NCBI GenBank assembly: GCA_025455065.1
Contig: JALONG010000052.1
Location: 1 to 44,790, forward strand
Length of the DNA: 44,790 nucleotides
DNA from: Candidatus Kapaibacterium sp.
GTDB taxonomy: Bacteria; Bacteroidota; Ignavibacteria; Kapaibacteriales; UBA4661
Direction: 5' to 3'
Shown: in pieces, positions 24,056 through 31,887 of the stretch
Layout of the letters: every line of letters begins with the position of its first letter
Position numbering within the stretch: the first letter of the stretch is position 1
Translations under genes and position numbers: made by a program
The notes under the pieces: model-generated
What the model was told of the DNA's origin: nothing
Databases searched by the model: none
What the model saw: the letters and a program-made list of their open reading frames with translations, nothing else

Positions 24056-26845
24056 CTTCTCATCCGTATTTCGTTGTGCTTCTTGTGATTTTCCTGTTTT
24101 GCTTCCTGTACCGCTAATAGCCCATAGTTCAATCGCGTCCGAAGCTGTTTCACCGTGTTTGGTCGCAACGGCTTTGAGCGTCGTCCAGCCTTCGGAAATG
24201 CCCATAGACCAGACAAAACCTTGCTTGCGGGACTTTTTACCAAGCGAAACATCGCCTGCAAAGAGTTCTACTTCATCACCATTCGAGAAAACCTCGATAG
24301 ATGCTTGCGTTGAGGCTATTGTGTAGCCGCGTCGTCCGTTCCAATTTGCGTGAATGTGCGCCATCGGTTTGTCCTGTGTGCCGCGCAACCACTGGCTTTG
24401 GTAGAAGCGATAGACCGATTTCGGCTTGCGGTCAAAAGTCATCATTCCTTTTTGATTGATGTGCGGAATGTTGCCGATTTTGGCAAAACTGGCAAAATCA
24501 AACATATTCCAAAGTGTTCCTCCCGCCACGAATGGTGCGGCTTCGATGGCTTTCCAATAGGCTTTGTGGAAATCAATTTGATAGCTTTCGGAATGGTCAA
24601 AAATTGCGGGATTCGTGGTGAAATAATCGTTTTTCCCTTCCGCACCGTATTCACTCACAAGCACCTTCCACGTAGGATATTTGCTGTGTTCGCGCTCTAA
24701 TTCATGCCCGATGTCGCTGTATTTTCCTTCGTACCAACCGAAGTACCGATTGCGCCCTTGCACGTCGGTAAGCGGCATAATTCGGTCATCGGCGAGGTCG
24801 TTTTGTGCTTGAATTGTCGGGCGCGAGGGGTCTAAATCCTTTGCCGTTTTTTCCAATTCCCGCGTGATTTTAAGCGCCCATTCGGTGTCTTCGCTGTTGA
24901 AAAAATTACGATAATACTCGTTTCCAACGCCCCAAACCACGATACTTGCGTGGTTGTAATCGCGGGTAATCATCTCTTTCATCTGCTTTTTTGCATTGTT
25001 CAAAAACGCCTCGCGCCCAATCGTGTTCACCACCGGAATTTCCGCCCAAACAATCAACCCCAGCGAATCACAAAGGTCGAGAACGTAGGGATGATGCGGG
25101 TAGTGAGACAATCGCACGTAGTTTGCACCCATTTGCTTGATAAGCACAAAATCCTCGCGCTTCCTTGAAGAATCTACCGCCCAGCCTTTGCCGTAAAAAT
25201 CCTGATGCACGTTCACACCGCGCAGTTTCACGGTTTTTCCATTCAAAGCAAAGCCGGAATCCGCATGAAACCTGTACGAGCGCACACCAAACTTCCACGA
25301 GTTTTGGTCAATAAACGCACCCGTAGAATCGAACAAACTAAACTGCGCCGTGTACTGATGCGGTGTTTCAGGCGACCACAAATACGGTTGGGTTAGAGTT
25401 ATTAGTTTTTGATTGTTGGTTTTTGTTGGTTGATTGCCATTGCCGACGACAAATTCTTTTTGTTCGCTGGAGGCGAGAAACACGGTATCATGCGCTGTGT
25501 GGACGATTTCGCCCATTGGATTCAGGATATTTGTTTGCAAACGCACCGTTTTTCCTGCGGCTGCTTTGGAACGCAAAACGGCTGTAACGCTCACCATTGC
25601 TTGGTTTGGAGTTACGCTCGGCGTAAAAATTCGCGGTGTTTTGACAAAATGCTGTTCCCAAATAAGTACGTGAACATCGCGGTACAAGCCGCCTTGAAAG
25701 TTGTAATCGGCTGTATGCGGCGCAATATCGTAGTTGTAGCGATTGTCCACGCGCACGGCAAGAACGTTCGGTTTGTCGAAATTCACAAACTGCTTCACGC
25801 CTTCTTCTCCGGCATCAAAAGCATGAATAGCCCAGTGAAAATCCGTGTAGCCGCCTTTGTGCTTGCCCAAATACTTGCCGTTCAGCCACACATCGGCAAC
25901 TTGATTCGCGCCCAAAAAGTTGATTTTAATGTACTTGTTTTTGTACGCCGAAGGCACGGTAAACGTGGTGCGATACCATCCAAACCCGCGCCGATACATC
26001 TCCGAAATGTCGAGAGAATCTTTGATGCCACGCTCATCGAAGGTATCATGCGCATTCCACGTGTGCGGCACGGAAACCGCTTCCCAGCTTGCATCGTTGA
26101 ACTTCGGTGTTTCGGCGTTTTTGAGTTCCAGCGTGTCTTTCACAAATTTGAATTTCCAGCCCGTTTTAAGCGGAATCTCTACACGCGAGGATTCACGCGG
26201 CTTCCAGACGACGTTAGTGTATTCTTTGGGCGGAATAACGATGTGAACAAACTTCGCTTCGTTTTCGCCCATGTCGTAGGTGAGTTCGCGGTTTACGCCA
26301 AACTGCTCGGCGCGAAGTTGGACGCGAACACGTTGTTTTATCGGGCTTACAAGCAGCATGAATACTTCATTTTCGACAACTTGTTTGCGCTGAAAAGCAA
26401 CGTGATAGCAGTTCGAGGCAATTTTGCTCGTAATGTCTTCCTCGAAATTGCGCCGCCTGCCGCTTGTTTTCAAGCCTTTGATGTCGGTCGCCGTCCACGA
26501 ATCATAGCTGAAAAGGTTGATAGTACGCCCTTTGTACGGCACATTCATCAGCGCAAACCACGAGTATTCGCGGTAGTTCGGGTAAAAATCTGCGCTTTTT
26601 TCCGTCGGACGAAAACCCAAGAGCGATTGCGCTTCGGCAGATTCGACGGTTTTGTCTGAAAGCCGCATATTTTCTTGCTTGGAAGGCGTAAGCATCATTT
26701 GTTTTGTGCCTTGCAAACCGCCTAATTTCAGGTCTTGTGCGGTGAGTTGCTGGGTTAGTAGCAATAACAGAAAGAATAATTGACCGCAGAGGCGCAGAGG
26801 CGCAGAGAAGAGTATTTGTGCGGCTTTTAGAGCAATATGATTCAT
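24053..26845 (-). CDS. GH2 family glycosidase (beta-galactosidase-like), exported
   Basis: This is a 930-residue exported enzyme with a Sec signal peptide ending in QQLTAQ. From about residue 223 it shows the GH2 order: jelly-roll sugar-binding domain (TGWKFKFVKD, VSVPHTWNAHD, FQGGLYRDV), an immunoglobulin-like domain and a TIM barrel. The acid/base is E643 in GVGNEYYR and the nucleophile E732 in LVSEYGAEG. An additional N-terminal region of about 180 residues precedes the GH2 part and is unrecognised. Residues 470-484 are a heptamer-repeat insert. A beta-galactosidase or beta-glucuronidase acting on pectic side chains would fit the neighbours. The ATG at 26845 is used; the longer frame begins with TTG. 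Confidence 0.87.
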   Translation of the reverse strand: MNHIALKAAQILFSAPLRLCGQLFFLLLLLTQQLTAQDLKLGGLQGTKQMMLTPSKQENMRLSDKTVESAEAQSLLGFRPTEKSADFYPNYREYSWFALMNVPYKGRTINLFSYDSWTATDIKGLKTSGRRRNFEEDITSKIASNCYHVAFQRKQVVENEVFMLLVSPIKQRVRVQLRAEQFGVNRELTYDMGENEAKFVHIVIPPKEYTNVVWKPRESSRVEIPLKTGWKFKFVKDTLELKNAETPKFNDASWEAVSVPHTWNAHDTFDERGIKDSLDISEMYRRGFGWYRTTFTVPSAYKNKYIKINFLGANQVADVWLNGKYLGKHKGGYTDFHWAIHAFDAGEEGVKQFVNFDKPNVLAVRVDNRYNYDIAPHTADYNFQGGLYRDVHVLIWEQHFVKTPRIFTPSVTPNQAMVSVTAVLRSKAAAGKTVRLQTNILNPMGEIVHTAHDTVFLASSEQKEFVVGNGNQPTKTNNQKLITLTQPYLWSPETPHQYTAQFSLFDSTGAFIDQNSWKFGVRSYRFHADSGFALNGKTVKLRGVNVHQDFYGKGWAVDSSRKREDFVLIKQMGANYVRLSHYPHHPYVLDLCDSLGLIVWAEIPVVNTIGREAFLNNAKKQMKEMITRDYNHASIVVWGVGNEYYRNFFNSEDTEWALKITRELEKTAKDLDPSRPTIQAQNDLADDRIMPLTDVQGRNRYFGWYEGKYSDIGHELEREHSKYPTWKVLVSEYGAEGKNDYFTTNPAIFDHSESYQIDFHKAYWKAIEAAPFVAGGTLWNMFDFASFAKIGNIPHINQKGMMTFDRKPKSVYRFYQSQWLRGTQDKPMAHIHANWNGRRGYTIASTQASIEVFSNGDEVELFAGDVSLGKKSRKQGFVWSMGISEGWTTLKAVATKHGETASDAIELWAISGTGSKTGKSQEAQRNTDEK
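25394..25438 (-). repeat. Heptamer-repeat insert inside the GH2 gene
   Basis: In frame, it encodes NQPTKTNNQKLITLT in the middle of the protein between the immunoglobulin-like strands and the QPYLWSP segment. It is partly degenerate. Confidence 0.82.
26779..26811. repeat. Dispersed CCGCAGAGGCGCAGAG repeat, copy 2
   Basis: This copy lies inside the signal-peptide region of the GH2 gene and encodes its APLRLCGQ residues. GACCGCAGAGGCGC (26782-26795) is the exact inverse of 26895-26908. Confidence 0.8.
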
Positions 26846-26888
26846 ATATTTTTTTGCCAAAACTTTGTTAAACGTTGATTATTTCTTG

Positions 26889-26916
26889 ACCTCCGCGCCT
26901 CTGCGGTCATTTCTCT
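26889..26916. repeat. Dispersed CCGCAGAGGCGC repeat, copy 3 (inverted)
   Basis: GCGCCTCTGCGGTC (26895-26908) forms a perfect 14-bp inverted pair with copy 2, and the GH2 start codon lies between them. Confidence 0.8.
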
Positions 26917-26927
26917 TTTTCTGATGA

Positions 26928-28442
26928 TTATTTCTTCTTCCAAACAATCTCTTTCGCGCCGGAAAGCTCATTATTCCTTGCTTGCACGGCTTTGGGCAAC
27001 ATTTCGCTACATTCCAAAAGCGCAGGTGCGTTTGTCCAAAGTTCGGCATTATTCACGCGAAACAAATTACTCTTCGAGGCAGTAATGACGGGCTTTTTGA
27101 GGGAAACACCCGCAAGTTTTTGCGCCTCGACCACAAAACCCGTTGCAGAAAAACTTGCCGCTCCGATGCTTGAAATCATGCTTTTCTCATTCGCCGTCGA
27201 GTCCATAAGCCGCACACGGACGTTTTCCATTTGGATTTTGTCAGCATATCCAAGCGCAATGAGCGCGGGAGCGTTGGCAAAATCAGCATTTCCGATGCGG
27301 CTTTCGTACTTGTAATTGCGGTTCCCTTTCGGTTTGCGGGCTTTCGTCATAGCCGCACAGTTCCTTGCTTCCAGCGTGATATTCCGAAGCGAAATGGAGG
27401 TGATATTTTTGTCAGGATGCCCTGAAATCAAGATTTTACCTTGTGTTCGGGCGGAGATGTCGTGAAAACTCAGATTTTCCATTGTTCCCAAAGCAAACGA
27501 CGAATCTTTGCGGTCTAAATCCACAAAAATCGGATAATCGTAAGGATGCCGCGAACCGCCGTCAATACTGATGTTCTGGAAGGTGATGTTGCGGTGCGTG
27601 CCGCCTTCAATCATAAACAGCGCAATGCCGTAGCGCGTGTTGCGAATGCTGCAATTCGAGAAAATGCAATTTTGCATCACACCAAGCGAACCTGTTCCCA
27701 GCTTCAACGCCGCATCGTCACTTTCAATCACGCAATTCGAGACGAGGATATTTTCTACGCGCCCACCTTGTCCTTTCAGGCAAATTCCATCGTCGCCCGT
27801 AGAAATGAGGCAATTACTGATGCGGACGTGGGAGCAATCGCTAATATCGAATCCGTCCGTGTTGGGGACACGAGGGTCGTTGTAAAGTGTTACATTGTCA
27901 ATGGTTACATCAGAACAAGAATCCAAAAAACACGTGTGCGAAGGAGAATTGATAAGCCGCACATCGCGTAATTGCACACGCGAACAGCTCACAAAGCGCA
28001 GCCAATGAACGGGGCGCTCCGGAAGCGGCTCATAATCAAGCGTGTCGCCCTTCCAAAAGCCCTTGCCCTGACCATCTATCGTTCCCTGCCCGATAATGGC
28101 GATATTGCTTGCCGCGTGAGCATAGAGGAGATGTCGGCGATTGTCGCGGGGTTCGGTCGAATAATCGTTGATATTGTCGCTGCCCAGCAAAACCGCACCG
28201 TTACTGAGTTCGAGCGTGATATTACTTCTCAAGTTCAGCGTTCCCGTCAAAAATGTTCCTGCCGGAAACAGCACCGTTCCACCGCCTTGTTTGGCACAAG
28301 AATCAATCGCGGCTTGCAAAGCGCGTGTATTCAGGGTTTTGCCGTCGCCGATTGCTCCAAAGCGCGTTACATCAAGCGTCTGCGCTTCCAATCCAAGCGC
28401 CCAACAACTAAAAACCAACAACCAACAACTAAAAACCCTCAT
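26928..28442 (-). CDS. GH28-family beta-helix glycosidase, divergent
   Basis: This 504-residue exported beta-helix protein has the GH28 start LDVTRFGAIGDGKTLNTRAL, motif NTDGFD (194-199) and STGDDGICLKG (214-224). The position of the GHG motif is taken by SDDAALKLGT (241-250), so the usual histidine is missing; substrate and activity may depart from polygalacturonase (for example rhamnogalacturonan or xylogalacturonan). The start ATG overlaps the stop of the upstream ADP-ribosylglycohydrolase-family gene (ATGA), giving translational coupling. Its signal peptide (VFSCWLLVFSCW core) is encoded by the G/T-rich strand of a heptamer-repeat array, and cleavage is likely after GLEA. Confidence 0.86.
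   Translation of the reverse strand: MRVFSCWLLVFSCWALGLEAQTLDVTRFGAIGDGKTLNTRALQAAIDSCAKQGGGTVLFPAGTFLTGTLNLRSNITLELSNGAVLLGSDNINDYSTEPRDNRRHLLYAHAASNIAIIGQGTIDGQGKGFWKGDTLDYEPLPERPVHWLRFVSCSRVQLRDVRLINSPSHTCFLDSCSDVTIDNVTLYNDPRVPNTDGFDISDCSHVRISNCLISTGDDGICLKGQGGRVENILVSNCVIESDDAALKLGTGSLGVMQNCIFSNCSIRNTRYGIALFMIEGGTHRNITFQNISIDGGSRHPYDYPIFVDLDRKDSSFALGTMENLSFHDISARTQGKILISGHPDKNITSISLRNITLEARNCAAMTKARKPKGNRNYKYESRIGNADFANAPALIALGYADKIQMENVRVRLMDSTANEKSMISSIGAASFSATGFVVEAQKLAGVSLKKPVITASKSNLFRVNNAELWTNAPALLECSEMLPKAVQARNNELSGAKEIVWKKK
28400..28440 (-). repeat. Heptamer-repeat array used as signal-peptide coding sequence
   Basis: This is the 3-prime arm of the upstream gene. Its sense strand (GTTTTTAGTTGTTGG words) is translated as FSCWLLVFSCW, the hydrophobic core of the GH28 signal peptide. 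Confidence 0.9.
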
Positions 28443-29707
28443 AAAACCTCCGCGCGTTTTGCAAGACGCTCAACGTCTTTTTGGTGAATAGATTGAACGA
28501 CGGTGAGAAACTCACGTGCTGTTTGTGAATAATTACGTTTGTTTGCAGCATCCACGCCACTTCGGAGCGATTCGGGGACGATGCTCGTGCCTTTAATTGC
28601 AGCAAGAATGCTTGTGGCTACCGCCGCGATTGATTCCGCATCACGCCCGTAGAAGAGGCTTGCTTTCAGGGTTTTCATGTAATCGCCATTGCCGTATTTG
28701 AGCGCGGCAAGAGCAATCGGCACATTTTCCACGCAAGCAATCCGCGACGGACGACCAATGTTAGTGCGGTCTCGGAGCATTTTTGGTGTGTCGTTGGGTG
28801 CAGTTCCGTCGAGAATATTTTTGAGTTGTTTCGGCGAAAGCTGCAAGTACGGAAGCACCGCGAGTCGCGCCTTGCGGATAAATTCGTCCTGCGAATCGCT
28901 TGTTTTCACGCTGGAAAGTACATCTTCCAGCGCAAGCCGCGTACCATCTTTCGCAACCCTCAAAGCCGCATCCAGAGCCGCATCGAGAGTACCATCTTTT
29001 TGAAATGCGACAGAATATGCCGCCGCATTCACGCCTGCGCCTTCCAACGCAAACGATTCCGTGTGCGCCGCACCAAAGCTCGTTACTTCGTCGTAAGCAC
29101 GCCAAGGGTCGCCGACGTTCACCGCACCCACCGGCAGCACAATTCCTTGAAAGCCCTCATTTAGCCAATTCCCAACGCCCGCCGTGCGCGGTTCGGCATT
29201 ATTGACGGCGTTGCGCTGATACACGTAGCGTTCAGGATACCAGAGCGGACGGTCATTTGGCGGCATTTCCGCGCCTTTTTCGGCAATCCAAACCTTCTTT
29301 TCAGTGATTTCTTTCACGAACAAATCCGCGTAATCGTAAGCGTCCAAATGGTCTTGGTGGCGAGTGTACACGCCAAGTAGCGCCTCAAGATTGAGCGTGT
29401 CGTCGGTAGTGCGCCCGTCGCCTTTGCCGGGTTCTTTTTTGTTGGGTTTAGTTGGAGGCAAAAAGCGCGTAAAATCGTGGTTTGCGAAGTCTGCTTTGGT
29501 TTGTTCGGGCAGATTATTTTCAATCGAACCGCCCATTGCATCGGCTACAACAAAGGCGTAGAGCGCACCGGAGAGTTTATCGGCGAGCAAGGGTGCTGTG
29601 CGTTGTTGCAGTTCACTTGCTTTTGCATCATGTGCCTGTAAGCTATGTGTGAAGCGGCTTGCAAGGAATGAACCAAGCGCTAATCCAAAAAAATTACGGC
29701 GTTTCAT
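28439..29707 (-). CDS. Exported ADP-ribosylglycohydrolase-family protein
   Basis: The ATG at 29707 gives 422 residues with a Tat-like leader, MKRRNFFGLALGSFLASRF. The ADP-ribosylglycohydrolase (DraG/ARH) fold is indicated by GALYAFVVADAMGG (47-60), the metal-binding GRTTDDT (98-104), the later aspartate-rich and GAGVNAAAYSVAF helices, and IAAVATSILAAIKG. Known family members remove ADP-ribose from proteins or small molecules inside cells; here the leader and the carbohydrate neighbours suggest that it acts outside the cytoplasm on a glycoside, but that is inference. It overlaps the downstream GH28 gene by 4 bases and follows an enolase-superfamily gene. Confidence 0.78.
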   Translation of the reverse strand: MKRRNFFGLALGSFLASRFTHSLQAHDAKASELQQRTAPLLADKLSGALYAFVVADAMGGSIENNLPEQTKADFANHDFTRFLPPTKPNKKEPGKGDGRTTDDTLNLEALLGVYTRHQDHLDAYDYADLFVKEITEKKVWIAEKGAEMPPNDRPLWYPERYVYQRNAVNNAEPRTAGVGNWLNEGFQGIVLPVGAVNVGDPWRAYDEVTSFGAAHTESFALEGAGVNAAAYSVAFQKDGTLDAALDAALRVAKDGTRLALEDVLSSVKTSDSQDEFIRKARLAVLPYLQLSPKQLKNILDGTAPNDTPKMLRDRTNIGRPSRIACVENVPIALAALKYGNGDYMKTLKASLFYGRDAESIAAVATSILAAIKGTSIVPESLRSGVDAANKRNYSQTAREFLTVVQSIHQKDVERLAKRAEVL

Positions 29708-29741
29708 TTTTGGTTTTTGGTTTGTCGTTTTGGTTTTTTTT
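29708..29741 (-). repeat. Heptamer-repeat array, 5-prime arm of the ADP-ribosylglycohydrolase-family gene
   Basis: A short, partly degenerate array (TTTTTGGTTTTTGG, then TCGTTTTGG) lies next to the ATG at 29707, with the C-rich strand in sense. Confidence 0.7.
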
Positions 29742-29800
29742 GTGTGATGGTGTAAGAGCAGATGGTGTAGAGCAAGTTCAAAGCCAATGACGAACAACGA

Positions 29801-29828
29801 GAAACCAGTAGCTAAAAACCAAAAACTA
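29801..29828 (-). repeat. Heptamer-repeat array, 3-prime arm of the second enolase-superfamily gene
   Basis: Plus strand AAACCAGTAGCTAAAAACC and AAAAACTA run into the stop codon, which is TAG in the sense strand TAGTTTTTGG. Confidence 0.8.
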
Positions 29829-31046
29829 ACGATTCAACTTCTGCTTTTCCATTTCCTTATCATTCACGTCCAAGCCCAGTCCCGGTGCGGTTGGGATGTA
29901 CAAAAAGCCATCTTCAAACTTCAATGAGTTGTTGAATAGTACGCCCAAGCCCATTTCAGGGCGCATACCCGAAAACTCTTGTATTTTCGCGGCATTGGTG
30001 ATGCTTCCCACTAAATTCAGCGTGGCTGCGGTGGCGAGCGTGGGGCGCGTGTTGTGCGTCATCACTTCTTTCTCGAATGCTTGAGCCATCCCAGCAATTT
30101 TTTTGCACTCCGAAAGTCCGCCGCACTTGATTACGTCAAGGTTCAGCGTGTCGGGATTGCCCGTAACAATGAGGTCGCGGAATTGCCATTTGTTGTACTC
30201 GTGTTCACCTGCATTCACATCGCAGGGAAGAGCTTCCACAACTTGCCGTAGCCCGTGATAATCCATGCTCGAAACAGGTTCTTCAACGACTTTGATATTG
30301 AAATGTTCGTAGAGTTTCAAGCCAAGTTCTATCGCTTTCCCAGCCGTATAGCCGTTGTTGAAATCAACGAACAATTCGATATTGTCGCCGATTGCCTTGC
30401 GGACGGCTTTAATGCAATCGTAAGTAAAATTGAACGGCGGATTGCGGTCGCGGTCGTAGAGCTGCATCCGAGATTTGACGGTCTTGTAGCCCTGTTCAAC
30501 GAATTTTGCAGCTTCGGCAGCCATTTCGTCAGGTGTCTTGAAACCGCCGTTTTTGCGCCGTCCGTAACTTCCATAGACGGCAACTTTTTCCACGCCATTG
30601 CCGCCAAGCAGCTTTGAGACTGGCTTTCCAAGAAGTTTTCCTTTCAAATCCCAGAGTGCATTGTCCGCTCCTGCCACTGAACCCGGCACAAATCCTGAGT
30701 TTCCGCCCTCGAAGCCTTCAAAAAACATCTCTTTCCAAAGGTATTCGCTGTCAAACGGGTCTTTGCCGACAAGTACCGGCTTCAAGATTTTTTCGACAAT
30801 CATGCCCGCAACAGGCGTAAATTCGTGGTCGCCTTCGCCCCAGCCTGAAATTCCGGCATCGGTTTCAATCTTCACATACAAGGCTTTATCAAAGATGTAG
30901 GGCTTGACATTGGTGATTTTCACGCCTGATTTTGCGGCATCGGAAGGAGACTTTTTTTCTTGTGCAGCGTGTACGAACGAAGGCTGGGAAATCAGCATTG
31001 ATGCGCTTCCCAGCCCCAGTGTTTGCAAAAATTGTTTGCGGTTCAT
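29826..31046 (-). CDS. Exported enolase-superfamily enzyme, second paralogue
   Basis: It has a Tat-like leader, MNRKQFLQTLGLGSASML, then the full enolase fold: WGEGDHEFTPVAG capping-domain region, K191-S-R193 (TVKSRMQ), metal ligands D228 (FVDFNNGY), E255/E256 (VVEEP), E281 (AGEHEY) and H331 (MTHNTRP). The KxR and His arrangement differs from the paralogue at 21040-22272 (KxK). A sugar-acid dehydratase or related function in the mandelate racemase subgroup is likely; the substrate is unknown. At 406 residues it is full length including the leader. Upstream lies the divergent toxin-antitoxin pair, 79 bases away. Confidence 0.83.
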   Translation of the reverse strand: MNRKQFLQTLGLGSASMLISQPSFVHAAQEKKSPSDAAKSGVKITNVKPYIFDKALYVKIETDAGISGWGEGDHEFTPVAGMIVEKILKPVLVGKDPFDSEYLWKEMFFEGFEGGNSGFVPGSVAGADNALWDLKGKLLGKPVSKLLGGNGVEKVAVYGSYGRRKNGGFKTPDEMAAEAAKFVEQGYKTVKSRMQLYDRDRNPPFNFTYDCIKAVRKAIGDNIELFVDFNNGYTAGKAIELGLKLYEHFNIKVVEEPVSSMDYHGLRQVVEALPCDVNAGEHEYNKWQFRDLIVTGNPDTLNLDVIKCGGLSECKKIAGMAQAFEKEVMTHNTRPTLATAATLNLVGSITNAAKIQEFSGMRPEMGLGVLFNNSLKFEDGFLYIPTAPGLGLDVNDKEMEKQKLNR

Positions 31047-31125
31047 AAAATTGGAAATGGTCTGGGAAAATGCTAATTTTCGTTGTTATACGTTGCTTGT
31101 TTACTTATTTTTTGAAGGTGCGATT

Positions 31126-31431
31126 ATGTCATCACTTCATCCGTTTGTTGCTGAAACGCTCAAACATCTCCATATTTCTCCTGAAGAGGCTGCGCGAGCT
31201 TTTGCTATTTCTGCGACGAAAAGGAAACTTGAATTGCTTCAATCAGAGCGAAATCAACTTGAGCAAAAATATCAGATGTCATTTGAAGACTTTGAAAAAC
31301 GGATACTTGCCCGACAGAATGAAGAAATTTTTGAAGAATCCGATGATTACAATGATTGGATGTTCTCTGTACAGCTAGAACCAATTCTAGCTCAACGACT
31401 ACAAAAACTTGAACATTTGGAAGTAGTCTAA
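31126..31431 (+). CDS. Putative antitoxin partner of TumE-like toxin
   Basis: This 101-residue protein (MSSLHPFVAETLKHLHIS) has a helical N-terminus, a likely coiled coil (KRKLELLQSERNQLEQKYQ) and an acidic C-terminus (EEIFEESDDYNDW). Small acidic proteins of this style, with a YGMSFEEF-like element (here YQMSFEDFEKRI), commonly precede DUF6516/TumE genes. The start at 31126 is supported by GAAGG 7 bases upstream. Its stop overlaps the toxin ATG by one base (TAATG), so the pair is translationally coupled. The longer frame beginning at 30904 has no such support. Confidence 0.65.
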   Translation: MSSLHPFVAETLKHLHISPEEAARAFAISATKRKLELLQSERNQLEQKYQMSFEDFEKRILARQNEEIFEESDDYNDWMFSVQLEPILAQRLQKLEHLEVV

Positions 31432-31799
31432 TGAATATTCTTTTTCCAAGCAAGGTTGTATCACAGTTTCAGCACATTATCATTCATTCAAACGTCTTTC
31501 TTATTCTTGAAGACGATGAAACTTTTTCATACAAATTCAAGGGTGATTTTGTACTCAGTACCAATAGTCGCTTCGTTGTCCGTGATTATTATTTTCCCGG
31601 TGGACGGCGCAAATACTCATATCATCTGCAAGACAGCAATGCAAACCTCATTTTTCGTTATGACAACGAACCGCATTGGGCTTCACTTCCAACATTTCCG
31701 CATCACAAACATCTACCTGATTCCGTGATAGAATCTGCCGAAATGACGCTTGAAATGGTCTTTGCGGAGATTGAGCAGTTGTTGAATGCACAAATGTAA
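31431..31799 (+). CDS. tumE: TumE-family toxin-like protein
   Basis: This 122-residue protein matches the TumE (DUF6516) pattern from memory: RKYSYHLQDSNANLIFRYDN, then PHWASLPTFPHHKHLPDSV and a C-terminal helix TLEMVFAEIEQLL. Such proteins are predicted toxins of type II toxin-antitoxin systems. It is coupled to the upstream acidic protein and inserted, on the opposite strand, into the pectin gene cluster. A G/T-rich heptamer array follows the stop in the same sense orientation as for minus-strand genes. Confidence 0.72.
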   Translation: MNILFPSKVVSQFQHIIIHSNVFLILEDDETFSYKFKGDFVLSTNSRFVVRDYYFPGGRRKYSYHLQDSNANLIFRYDNEPHWASLPTFPHHKHLPDSVIESAEMTLEMVFAEIEQLLNAQM

Positions 31800-31800
31800 C

Positions 31801-31832
31801 TTGGTTTTTGGTTGCTCGTTTTTGGTTTTTGG
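31801..31832 (+). repeat. Heptamer-repeat array, 3-prime arm of the plus-strand toxin gene
   Basis: TTGGTTTTTGGTTGCTCG then TTTTTGGTTTTTGG starts 2 bases after the toxin stop. It is the only 3-prime arm on the plus strand and obeys the same orientation rule relative to its gene. Confidence 0.8.
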
Positions 31833-31887
31833 TGCTGTTTGCATGAAGCTAAGGATTGAACGAAAAATAAGTGGATAGACTTTTCTT

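Noticed and set aside
26846-26860. TTG start for the GH2 gene
   Set aside because: The ATG 15 bases downstream gives the same leader; there is no ribosome site for the TTG.
26868-26882. Extra LacI-type operator at GTTAAACGTTGATT
   Set aside because: Only the central AACGTT is palindromic. It lacks the ACTAAAACG arms of the three accepted sites.
30904-31125. N-terminal extension of the antitoxin frame
   Set aside because: It runs antisense through the enolase-superfamily gene. The ATG at 31126 has a good ribosome site.
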